From: Symsagittifera roscoffensis
Taxonomy: Eukaryota; Xenacoelomorpha; Acoela; Convolutidae
Assembly (NCBI RefSeq): GCF_963678635.1
Contig: NC_087065.1
Span: 58,802,754 to 58,866,753 of the forward strand
Length of the DNA stretch: 64,000 nt
Reading direction: 5' to 3'
Under the pieces are notes generated by a model that ran no database searches, had not been told where the DNA came from, and worked only from the letters and a program-made list of their open reading frames with translations. Shown piece by piece: positions 55,011-64,000 of this stretch. Numbering within the stretch: position 1 is the first letter of the stretch; each line of letters begins with the position of its first letter. The position numbers and the translations under genes are program-made.

Positions 55011-55621
55011 TGAATTTTAGGCGAAAAAAATCAAACTTGCAACAACAATTAAAATGGACCGAAATAAAATTTTTAAAAAACTTGCTTAGAAGTCGTAATA
55101 TATCGCAAGTTCGCGTAGCCTTTTTAATATAATTTCTCTTATTTTGCAAGCATGCTGAAAATCAAATAATGCAAGCCAAAAAAACTATCTTCAATATTAT
55201 TTTGGTAAAATTGTATCTTCAATTATAAATACCATACAAAAGTTTATAAAACTGTTATTTTGCTATTTACAGTTTTATTGCACGGAAATTTTATGAAAAT
55301 TCAGTTTGTGAGAATTACAGAGGAGTTTCAAGGACTAGTGCGCATTTAAAACAATTGGCCGTTTTGAATGAGGTCCTCAAATTCTAATTGAAATCGGTCA
55401 GATTTGTTATCGACCTGAACCTAGAATTGAACAGAGAGCTGATCAAAAAGACGCTGGTTTTTAAACATGACAGGGTATAGAGTACTCGATGCGATGGGCT
55501 CAAATTGAACGCCTTGGCACTATTGCTAATTGTATAAATCAAAGTGGCGATTAACTATGTCTTCGGGTGTGTTTTAGTTTTTATAAAGTTTCTTCCTACC
55601 TTTTGAGTTAAAACCGATGTG
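55011..55621. other. No recognised feature
   Basis: AT-rich DNA lacking supported coding frames. It ends where the right-hand retroelement terminus begins. Confidence 0.5.
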
Positions 55622-57250
55622 GTTAACTCATAGAGTAATTTCGGATAGGGTACACCGTCTGCTCGTCACGCTATCTTATTTTCGGCCGGATAGATTCGTG
55701 CAACTTCTTAGTCTAATACCGATCCTAATCTTACTCTTATACTTTCTAGTCTCAGGGTGTTTAACTAGTCTCTGCTAGGCTCAATAGATCTAGGGTATAC
55801 TGGTTTGTTGCGGCTGCTGAAGTTCTCTTGGAGAGACAACTAATTTCTAAGTTAAATTCAAATCTCTCTGGTGCTGAAATTATAAGTAATTTCAGCACTT
55901 ACAAATAAGTGGGTTGTTAGTTAGATGGATCATGATTGGTTAATATTAAATACTTTACAGTGGTAAAATATCTAATTTATCCAATCATAAAATATAGTTT
56001 AGATCAGGTTCCACCCATCCGGGTTTTACAGAGTTTTTTAGAATTATCTTTCTGCAATTCAAAGGATGGATGATGGACGTTGGTTTTTGGCGAACATCGT
56101 ACTCTTATCCGGTTTCTCTTGTTAGAGAAGTTCCAGGACGCTGGAGTTAGGGACATCGATCGTTGTGTCTTCTTGTGACAACGACGGTGTTTCCCAATGA
56201 AATCAATCTGATTTCAGAATGGTTTGCAATGACGAGTTTTTCTGTTTTATGTAGAGAACTTCTTTTGTGTTCGACCTCGTCTGGGAATGGCGTGGAGATT
56301 GTGCGTGGAGGGGATGCCTTGTAACTCGGATCTGTACGTATACTTGAACATCGAGGTGGTCATTGGTCTAATTCAATGAATTCCTTTTCTGCGAAGTCAA
56401 GTCGTACTCTAAATCCTTTGAGTTGTGATTGTGGACGGCATATTGGTTGTGGTTGGCCATTCTTTTTCGAGTGTAGTGGGGTCATTTTGTCTTTGGATGT
56501 TCGTCTTTGTTGTTGTATGCTGATCTATATACTGCAAAGTATAACTTACATTTTATAAAATTTTTATTAGTTCAGTGTTTTAATAATGATTTTGGTTAGT
56601 TGTTTTCACAAAAGCATTTTGTTTTAGTTCGGTTATTTTGAAGAGTTACTCACCCTTGAGTACCTCTTATTAAAAATAGAAGTGTGGTCACAAAGCGTGG
56701 ATGTAGCGCGGTGGGTTAGGCCGGCTATAGAGCATGCTCAGGACGTCCTCTCTGGTGGGTTAGCCAGGAGTGGGAGTATGATTTCGTGCGGTTTCTGTGA
56801 GAGGTCCTGTTATGTGATAACGTTTTATGTTGGGTTTATGGTGGTCTTTCTTATGTTCCGTTGGTTGTGTCCTTTTTTCAAAAATCAAATTGTTTTTGTT
56901 ATGGGTTTGTCTTTCGACTTTTTTGTGTTTTATTATTTCTTTCTTAGACTTTATAATAGTCTTCAAAAGAATAAATTAACCAGTTTTAAACTGGGTTAAT
57001 CCGGTTTGGGTACCGTTGGTTTTCTTTTCTTAGTCATGCTGTTATTTTATGATTTGTGGTGTTTAGTAAGCTGCGTTGGTTAGTTTGGTTTAGTATATAA
57101 TTCTTTTCCAACCGGGTTAAAGGAAAGTTTGAAACTTGTTATCGTGTGTTAGAGTTGTTGAGTGTGAAAACTTGAAACTGAAATTCATTATTTAAACAAT
57201 TCTTCGTGGGCGAGCTGTGCGAGTTTGGATAGAATTCCTGTGCGAGTGAA
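55622..57250 (-). repeat. LTR-like terminal block of the right-hand retroelement
   Basis: The reverse complement matches the left blocks (4,300-5,480 and 6,700-8,305): CGAAGAATTGTTTAAA near 57,200, the GGTACCC...CCGGATTAA region, AGAGAGGACGTCCTGAGC near 56,740, CCCGGATGGGTGGAACC near 56,010, GGCCGAAAATAAGATAGC near 55,670 and the end GGTTAACTCATAG near 55,622. Divergence from the left copies is considerable (20-30% by eye), so the two elements are not recent duplicates. The matching 5' block would lie beyond 64,000. Confidence 0.65.
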
Positions 57251-57616
57251 TGAAAATATCAAAAGGTTAGTACTGCATTTTAATTTTATCAATTTCCTAT
57301 ATAGAATTTTAATTTTACTGCTAGTTTTGGGGAAAAGTTAAGTTACAAATTTTCATTTTTATAAAATTTACTGCTTTTGGGGAAACAATTTATAAATTAA
57401 TTTACTACATTGGTCTGAATTTTATTATATTATCTAGTGCAAAATATTAATAAAATTTAGAAGAATTTTAACAAGTTTTATTTTTTATTTTTCTTTTCTG
57501 TTTTTTGCAGATGATCGTGGGATGGAGACTAAAAATCTAAATGAAACATGAGTAAAGAATGGTTAGTATTAATTTAAATTTATTAGCGAAGAATATGTAT
57601 AAATTATACTTACCTG
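57251..57616 (-). other. Noncoding tail between the 3' ORF and the LTR-like block
   Basis: Very AT-rich, with short internal repeats of a TTTTGGGGAAA / TTTACTGC type (about 57,325 and 57,370). A polypurine tract would be expected near the LTR start, but none is decisive. Confidence 0.45.
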
Positions 57617-59416
57617 TTAGTCGTCGGGGAAAAAACCGTGGGGGAAGATGTCGTGTATCATGTCGGAACTTGTTAGTAATTTTGCTAGTATGCGAATGAT
57701 GTTTTTAGTTTGAAGCAGTGGCCAAAGCAACTGAAGTGCTTTAATAGTTTTTAGTTCTTCGGTGCCAACTGCAAACTCATAAGGTGTGTTTTGAATGAGA
57801 TTATAAATTTTGTGATTGTGTTTAGTATTATGGATGAATTCTAATATAGGGATTTCTATAGGTTGGATAAATTCATGTGGGATAAGGAAGGGTCTGGATT
57901 CTTCTGCATTAAAGGTCTTCGTGATGGGACAAATTATATACATTTGTGTTATTGGGTCATAATTGCGGAGAATGCCGTGGAGGTTAGTATCTTTGATGCA
58001 ATATGTGAAATTTAGAAAAAATGGCGAAGTGTATTTAGAGTTAAGAAACTGAAAACGGTGGTGTGGTTGTCTTGATGGAGTGTGTAGATCAAAATGATTT
58101 TGTATGAAGCGATAGTATGTATATGTGTGGGTTTGTTTAGTGCGTAACATAATGTCGTGTGAGCAGTGCAAATCGCGTTCATGTGGTGCAAGGAAGTGGC
58201 AGGTTAGTGAAAATAATTGAAATTTTTCTTTAAAACTTTCGTAAGCTTGCATGTCAGTTAGTGCTTCAGATATGATGTGATCAAATTTTCGATCAAATAT
58301 ATTGAGTGTAAATACATATGGTGTTTTGATGAAAAATTTTAGTGTTAGTTGTGGGTTAGCGAAGCGGTCATCATCTAAAAATTGATCTTGATTTGTTCGG
58401 ATGATATTATGGTCGTAATATTCTAGTGTAAATTCGTTAGCTCGGGGTGCAGTGAATTTTTTTAGTGATTTTTTATATCCTATATAAGTAAATTGTCCAT
58501 GTGTTAGTGGTGTGGTGAGTCGATATAGCATATCTTTATTCCTTTCTATATCGTTATGAGTATTAGATAACGGTAGGCAAAGGGGATTAGTAAAATGATA
58601 ATATGTTGTCCAATGAAGTGTAGGCATTAAAACATGTTCATCTACAAAACTACGTGTGTCGTTAGGTGTGTTTAATGTATATTGTGGGAATGAGGGTAAG
58701 GTGTTTGCTAGAAAATCTTTCGTGTTGGTGTGGTGTGGATGATTAATATATTCGCAGGCTGTTCCTGGTTTAGTCGGGAATGGATGGTTCGGGAATTTTC
58801 TTTTAAAAGTGCGATAAGCTCGGTTAGTGTTATTTGATGATTCGGTGGATGTGGATGATTGTGCTGATGATGCAGTATAAGCTGAAGAGGGTGTAGGGGT
58901 AGGTGGGTTTGAGGATTCTATTGTGGAAGAAATTTGATTTACAGTGAGGGTGTTAGGGTGTAATAGTTGTTGTTGTAGGGTGATAAAATTATCGAGTTCT
59001 TGGGAGATTTGGGGAATATCTGGAGAATTGGATGATCTGTCTGAATGAAATGAAGAGTAGGTTGGGGTTACTTGTGAAGCATAAGAGGGTGTAGAAATGG
59101 ACGGGAGTGGGTTATTTGGTGGGATTGGTTGAAAAGGGGATTTTGAAAAAACTGAGGAGTTGGTTTGAAAATTATTGGATGGAGATGGTTCGGAGTCTGC
59201 AAATTCATCAGGGGTTTCTATATTAGGGTTATTGAGTTGTGAAATGGAGTATAAAACTGAAATATCTGAATTAGTGTCTGAATTCATGCTTGATGTTATA
59301 ATACTAGTTGGAAAAATGGGTGGCGGGAAAGCAAAAAGTGGAATTATTGTAATTGGAGTGTTGAGGTTGGTTGGATGGGAATTTGAGCGGTGTAGGGATC
59401 CAAGTTGTCGGCTCAT
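57617..59416 (-). CDS. Intact 599-residue retroelement 3' ORF of unknown function
   Basis: The ATG (59,416-59,414) overlaps the stop of the preceding envelope-like frame as ATGA, suggesting coupled re-initiation or a shared transcript. Residues 1-200 are disordered and rich in Pro, Ser, Thr and Asn. From AYRTFKRKFPN (200-210) to the end is a denser, His/Tyr/Phe-rich domain (YYDHNIIRTNQDQFLDDDRF; YDPITQMYIICPITK). No enzyme motif, signal peptide or clear membrane helix is visible. The left element has a decayed homologue with its end duplicated, so the gene is a regular part of this family. A position after env fits an accessory or structural protein; a nucleocapsid-like role is only a guess. 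The frame is intact although env upstream is broken. Confidence 0.75.
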   Translation of the reverse strand: MSRQLGSLHRSNSHPTNLNTPITIIPLFAFPPPIFPTSIITSSMNSDTNSDISVLYSISQLNNPNIETPDEFADSEPSPSNNFQTNSSVFSKSPFQPIPPNNPLPSISTPSYASQVTPTYSSFHSDRSSNSPDIPQISQELDNFITLQQQLLHPNTLTVNQISSTIESSNPPTPTPSSAYTASSAQSSTSTESSNNTNRAYRTFKRKFPNHPFPTKPGTACEYINHPHHTNTKDFLANTLPSFPQYTLNTPNDTRSFVDEHVLMPTLHWTTYYHFTNPLCLPLSNTHNDIERNKDMLYRLTTPLTHGQFTYIGYKKSLKKFTAPRANEFTLEYYDHNIIRTNQDQFLDDDRFANPQLTLKFFIKTPYVFTLNIFDRKFDHIISEALTDMQAYESFKEKFQLFSLTCHFLAPHERDLHCSHDIMLRTKQTHTYTYYRFIQNHFDLHTPSRQPHHRFQFLNSKYTSPFFLNFTYCIKDTNLHGILRNYDPITQMYIICPITKTFNAEESRPFLIPHEFIQPIEIPILEFIHNTKHNHKIYNLIQNTPYEFAVGTEELKTIKALQLLWPLLQTKNIIRILAKLLTSSDMIHDIFPHGFFPDD

Positions 59417-60117
59417 CGTGGGCTTAAAAAGTTATTATTTTGAGACTGAAAAGCGGTGGTATGGGGTTGTTCGATAATTTGTTCATATGTATTTTCATCT
59501 TGTGAATGATGTGCCATTATATGTTGTATGGGACTTTGCGATATGTTTGACCTAAAATTTGGATTATGTGTTATTGCTAAATTTCGGAAATTTCGTGGGA
59601 CTAAGGATAATGGATGGTTATGTGGTAGGGGTGGCAACTGTGGTGCTGTAGGCGTTACTTCTATATTATTATGTTCTTCGTCGTACGTGTTCTGTCTTGT
59701 CGCTACTTTTGTGTTATATTCTTTTATTTGTGCGTCTAGAAGGATTTTGTTTATTGATGATGAAAAAATTCCAAATAATCCTGCAAATAGTATGCGTGCT
59801 ACACTTGCTTGTCTATTTACTTGTGTGTGTATAGCGCATGTATTATAGATTCCTTTTAAAAGTGAAAAAAGAAATCCTATAAAGTTAAATATTGCGTATA
59901 AAATAGTTAATTTTTCTAAGATGTAATAGGGCCATCCTAGAAAATCGAGAATTTCATTTTTTAGTGTAACAAAGCTAAAAATATTTATAGGTGAAATATC
60001 TTGTGGTCTGTATTTTTCACCGTTTAGATATATATAGTCTTTAATGTCCGCTATAATCTTGTGTATAAATATCTGCAAATCCTGGGGTTTCGGCAAGTTT
60101 GCGTAAGTTTTGGTCAA
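59413..60117 (-). pseudogene. C-terminal part of the envelope-like glycoprotein (right copy)
   Basis: A 234-codon frame. Its first ~24 residues are out-of-frame sequence; from DYIYLNGEKYRPQDISP onward it matches the left copy. Residues 56-91 form a long hydrophobic region (GWPYYILEKLTILYAIF), and residues 105-120 a second one, consistent with a membrane anchor. A Pro/Asn/Gln-rich tail follows. It is separated from the upstream part by a frameshift between about 60,040 and 60,117, so the gene is inactive as it stands. The TGA stop overlaps the ATG of the next ORF. Confidence 0.6.
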
Positions 60118-60118
60118 T

Positions 60119-60340
60119 TTATTGTCTTTGTATAGTGTCCATTTGTGTTAATAATTCCTGGAATTGTTGTGTTCTAATGTGATGTTGGATATCGGATTTT
60201 GAATATATTCCAATTGATTGTAAACCGATATTTGGATTTCGAGCAATAGCTCTAATGCTTTCGGGTGAAAATTTTTTGAGTGATTGCATTAATGTGGGGT
60301 ATGGGGTAAGAAGATAATATTTATCTTCATCAGGGTTCAA
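60119..60340 (-). pseudogene. Middle part of the envelope-like glycoprotein (right copy)
   Basis: Same reading frame as the 499-residue segment upstream. The frame between 60,521 and 60,340 is also open and contains VPCGSENSHNVVQL. It ends at an ochre stop, 60,119-60,121. The left copy shows the matching sequence near 1,150-1,360. Contains KKFSPESIRAIARNPNIG, conserved between both copies. Confidence 0.6.
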
Positions 60341-60520
60341 TTGTACTACATTGTGGCTATTTTCTGATCCACATGGGACTGCGGCATCCCAAAAATATGT
60401 TCGTCTTGAAAGTGTGTCAACAAAATGTCCTTTATTTTTATAAAAGATAGGGATTCTTTTATAGCATCTTTTATCTTCAAAAACATATAGTGGTGATACT
60501 TTTTTGGTACAAGTATAAAA

Positions 60521-62020
60521 CTATAAAATATTTCCTTCGTAGTCTAAAAAAATTGATCTATTTCCTGATAGTAAATATCCTGCGTAGGGTATTTTTAATA
60601 CTGCTAGTGCAAGTGATTGTAGGATTTGTGTCCGTTCTAATTCGCATAGTTGGTGAAGTGTTTCTAATTCAGAGAGTGACATTTCCTGAAAAATTCGACT
60701 AATTGTGTAGTCTAATTTCATATCTAAGTGAATATCATAGTGGATATTACCAAAATAAGAATTATTCATTAGTGATAGTTCTTGTAAACGTGTGCTTCTT
60801 GTGTCATGTGGCTTTAGATGTCCACCAGGTTGACCAATACTTTTTTGAAAACTAACTGGTATATATGATGTTCCTTCGTTTAGAGGATGACCTGTGGCAT
60901 AAGGGTCAATTTTTATTTTTCCAGTGGTCATGTCGAAACCTTTTTCGTATTCAACTAATATTTCAGAATATTGTGTTTTGTGAAGTGGATTTCTGTATTT
61001 GCATGCGAGTTCTGTTTCTTGATATATTTGAAAACGTGTCAATTTATTTTCTATATTATGGATGTTTCGAAAATTAGTACTTTGTTTTCGTGATGGATTT
61101 ACTTGTTCATATGGAATTGATTGTATAAAATATTTTTCGTGAAATTTTATCATTCGAGCGTGTATTTTTGCTACTTGAAATGTTGTACATGTATCTTCGG
61201 GAAACCAAACAATTGTTGCTTGTGTTCGTGTTGTAGGGTCACAATAACCTTGATCGTTTTTACAAGGTAATCTAATTCCTTGATAGATTATTGTGTTGTC
61301 AGATAATTCTCGTGTGAGTTGTATTTTTTCGAGTTGTATTTTCCAATCGAAAAACATTATTTCTTGATATCCTCTATTTTTTGTGTCTGCTTTGCAGTTT
61401 GATAGATTATTTAAACCAATGTGTGGTATCCAGTGCTTATCGTGTATGTCATAAGTTAATCTTCCGTGTGCGCCGTTGTATGGGTATTTTTCATCTAGTT
61501 TTATATGTCCTTGATATCTTTCAAGTTCTGCTTGATGTACAGAATCGGCAAAGACTTGAAAATATACTAATTTTCTGTCGGTGTTTTTATTTCTTGTGAT
61601 ATTTAGTCTGAGTAACTCGTTTTTACAATCATCGGGATTGAGATGCAAAAGTCGTTCTACATTACTTTGGTAGAATGATTCGTGGTCAAGTCGGTTTTTA
61701 TTTCCTTTTGAGACTTGTGAACAATGTACTTTCTTTTCGGAAAATGTTGCTGTAAATTTATATCCTATAACTGTTGTTGCTCGGGCTTTTGAATAGAGTG
61801 TCGATATTACATTTGTAGTTTCTATAGCTTGTGGTTCTGTTTCGCACTGTGATACTTGATTTATTGCATATTTGTGTAGTGTTTTTTGTTCATTTTCTTC
61901 ACAATCGTAATGTGTTACTAATAAGTCTTGGGGTCCTGTGCGGGGAGAAGGATTTATGTTCTGATCGGAGATTATTAGAAAAAGGAGTTGAATAAAAATC
62001 AATATTTTTAGAATATACAT
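60521..62020 (-). pseudogene. N-terminal part of the envelope-like glycoprotein (right copy)
   Basis: A 499-codon frame. Residues 1-18 (MYILKILIFIQLLFLIIS) are a clear signal peptide. The rest is an ectodomain-like sequence with many cysteines and several N-x-S/T sites (for example MNNSYFG and GNRSIF). The recognisable conserved block is ATIVWFPEDTCTTFQVAKIH. An amber stop at 60,521-60,523 cuts it before the membrane anchor, which continues in frame at 60,340-60,119 and then out of frame. The start overlaps the preceding ORF by 13 nt. The overall plan (signal peptide, large ectodomain, C-terminal anchor, 3' position) is that of a retroelement env captured from a virus. I could not decide its virus family; a chuvirus-type glycoprotein is one possibility. 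Confidence 0.6.
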
Positions 62021-63122
62021 GTGTATGATAATCCTGAGTACGGGTTATAAAATGTGATGTAACCAATTGTCTTTTTGGTATATCTGTCGTATTTATCTAT
62101 TACTTCAGTTGTTATAAATGGTGGTGGTAGCGATTGAGCTGTGATATTTGGTGGGTTTAATGGGTAAGGATGTTGAGCAATGTTGTTTAGTTTAACCTTG
62201 ATTTCAAATTTTAATTGTAGACTATTTTGTTGGAGTATTTGGATGTTATGGTCACGAATGTCTTCGTGGATATCTTGTCTATATTGTAATCTATTAAGTG
62301 CCCAGTTGTGGAGTCGGTTACTTTCTGGGTGTTGTCCAAATAATGGTGGGGGTGCTGTGAATGTATTCCAGTCTAATCTTAAAGGGATATTTGTTGATGA
62401 TTGTTCTCGATATCTAGCGTCGAGGTTATTTGGAAAATTTAAAGGAAAAGGTGTCGGTGAAATCTGGCTTATTGATGGTGTTGATGGTAGTGATAATGTT
62501 TCTGATAGTGATGATGATGTTGTTGTATCTGTAGAAATATCTATCGGATCATTTATTCAATTTGGTTCACCTTGTGTGAATGATTGTGTTGTCCAATATG
62601 GTAGTCGTGATGTTTGGTTTGGGGGGTTAAAGGGATTTTCACGTATTTGTTCAGATGTTGGTGTTGAACCTAAGTAATCTGAGGGTAGACTTGAGGTGCT
62701 ACGTTGTGAAAGAAGCGTAGGGGTTTCCGGTAATATGCTAATTGGGTTTTCCGGAGTACTTGGTGATGGGGATTGGGGTTATCAAAATGAACTCGGGGGG
62801 TTTGAAAATTTCTATTTCGTCGTGGATGTATAGTTTGTCTATTTATTTCAACTGTATTTTGGTTTTGACTAATATTTCGTTTTCTACTTAATTCTTGTGG
62901 TAGTGCTGGGTACAAGTTATATGTTGGTTCACTCAGAGGTGCCTGTCGCTGAACTGGTTCTAGTGGTTCAGATAAGCGAGCGTGTCGTTCTTCAAAAGTA
63001 TATGGGTTATCTTGGAAAGAAATTTGTGTAGATGTTTTGGGGGTTTTGGGTAGTTGTAGGTGGTGTCGGGTTTTCTTGGGATGTAGTCGGTGAAGACTGA
63101 CTGTGTGATTGTTGGTTTGCAA
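62008..63122 (-). pseudogene. Pro/Ser/Asn-rich ORF upstream of env (broken)
   Basis: Two open stretches form one gene: 63,122-62,670 (150 codons, basic and Pro/Gln-rich) and, after a frame change near 62,780, a frame running to TAA at 62,010-62,008. That second frame is interrupted once by TGA at 62,559-62,557. Its last 182 codons include LDWNTFTAPPPLFGQHPESN and a helical segment (QYRQDIHEDIRDHNIQILQQ). The end overlaps the env start by 13 nt. It could be the C-terminal end of pol or a separate structural protein; no catalytic motif is visible. Confidence 0.5.
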
Positions 63123-63225
63123 TTTTTGAGGGTTTTTTAATTAATTTCTTCTTAGTGAAAAAATTTATGTTTATTGTAGTATTCTTCTAGAAAAAGAATT
63201 AAAAGGATTGTTGCTAAGGCGAATG

Positions 63226-63570
63226 TTATGACTGCTTTTTTATACATTTGCATATTGTCAATATGAGGGATGATAAAAAGGTTCTAAAATTTACAAATAG
63301 TAAAAAAATATCTGTTCTACTAAAAATGGTTCGTATCATTTGAATAAATTTTGGGTTTTCGTACCTGTGAATATGGTCAATGGTTTTTGAAAGTTGGAGG
63401 TATAGTTCAAATATGGAATAGAAAATTAAAAAAATATTGCAAAAAATGATTAAGATTATTACAAAAGCTTCAAAGGTATTAAAAAGAAATATGAATAAAA
63501 GTTTAAATATTGTTAAAAAGCTTATGAAAATGTTGAAAATTATGTTGACTGATCGAGAGAAGAGCAGCAT
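63226..63570 (-). CDS. Small hydrophobic ORF, possible membrane protein
   Basis: A 114-codon frame with two or three long hydrophobic stretches (FNIFISFLTIFKLLFIFLF; AFVIILIIFCNIFLIFYSIF; TFLSSLILTICK) and a charged middle (KTIDHIHRYENPKFIQMIR). It is in the same direction as the element ORFs and about 100 bp upstream of the next one. AT-rich DNA often yields Phe/Ile/Leu-rich frames by chance, so its reality is uncertain. No homologue is visible on the left. Confidence 0.3.
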   Translation of the reverse strand: MLLFSRSVNIIFNIFISFLTIFKLLFIFLFNTFEAFVIILIIFCNIFLIFYSIFELYLQLSKTIDHIHRYENPKFIQMIRTIFSRTDIFLLFVNFRTFLSSLILTICKCIKKQS

Positions 63571-64000
63571 TTAAGAAATGGCTTCTTGATCGAATTTTTT
63601 TTATTGTTTGTGGCAATTTTCAAGTGTGGTCGAATTATTTATATATTTTTTGACAAGTGGGTTGAGTTTTGTGAAAAATTGTTGGGGGCGAATTTTATGG
63701 TGTTCGGGGGTCTTCTTTTACTTTATTTTTATTTGTCAAGTGATCTGGGGCTTTTTTGAGATTTTTGTACTTTAGGCTAATTTAATATGGTCGTTCTTTT
63801 ACTTTAGACTAATTTAACATTTTTGTTTGGGGGGTTTTTGAGGTCTGAGTTGGGAAAAAATTGTTGATCTTTGCGTTATTAGATAAGGGAGGGTTATGAT
63901 ATTATGGTGGTATTTATTTTAGTTGTCAAGTTTGAGTGGTTTGCTTAGTTTTGACCTAGAGGTTGTAAAATTATAGTTATAGATATTCCTGGAGTTTAAT
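63571..64000. other. No recognised feature at window end
   Basis: T/G-rich plus strand (A/C-rich minus strand) with no supported frame. Presumably it is inside the right-hand retroelement, whose pol region would lie further out. Confidence 0.4.

Noticed and set aside
56376-56558. 60-codon plus-strand frame in the right LTR-like block
   Set aside because: Antisense to the element and not matched as protein by the left copies.

Overview
The window is AT-rich repeat-dominated DNA from a eukaryote, most likely an invertebrate animal. It carries animal-type retrotransposons (BEL/Pao gag, an RLE-type non-LTR element with a PHD-like finger, env-bearing LTR-type elements), microsatellites, intron-like spacing and splice-site-flanked exon candidates. 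There is no bacterial gene organisation. I cannot name the species. I saw no tRNA, rRNA or CRISPR.

Left part (1-12,900): 1-8,305 is a scrambled plus-strand retroelement. It holds a decayed envelope-like gene, a displaced integrase fragment, a decayed copy of a second 3' ORF, and three copies (one partial) of an LTR-like terminal block. After a C/G-homopolymer-rich spacer, 9,386-12,456 (minus) is an almost intact non-LTR retrotransposon with a PHD-like finger, reverse transcriptase and restriction-like endonuclease, broken by one frameshift.

Middle left (14,600-29,500): a 3.39-kb segment is duplicated in tandem (about 14,612-18,002 and 18,003-21,413). Each copy holds the gag/protease part of a BEL/Pao element cut short by a foldback/MITE-like repeat; only the right copy keeps the upstream gag half, to 22,290. 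Next comes a five-unit, 616-bp higher-order tandem array (24,946-28,025), flanked by two inverted copies of the same foldback repeat.

Centre (30,000-51,770): this is the most striking structure, a giant imperfect palindrome centred at about 35,719. The left arm (about 5.4 kb) has one copy of a roughly 3-kb unit. The right arm (about 15 kb) has four tandem copies. Each unit carries a small exon-like coding remnant for a membrane protein; the outer copies keep open frames and the two inner copies share lesions. GA/CT tracts lie at both distal ends, a 20-bp minisatellite and a 200-N assembly gap bound it, and a convincing terminal exon with a poly(A) signal follows at 51,945-52,195.

Right part (52,200-64,000): a dispersed repeat family (three copies at 53,551-55,010) is followed by a minus-strand sister of the left retroelement. 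Its order is hydrophobic ORF, Pro/Ser-rich ORF, envelope-like ORF (interrupted), a 599-residue ORF, then the LTR-like block ending near 55,622. Two ORF junctions overlap (13 nt, and an ATGA stop/start), as in a compact polycistronic viral-type element. The left and right elements point toward each other and enclose the other structures.
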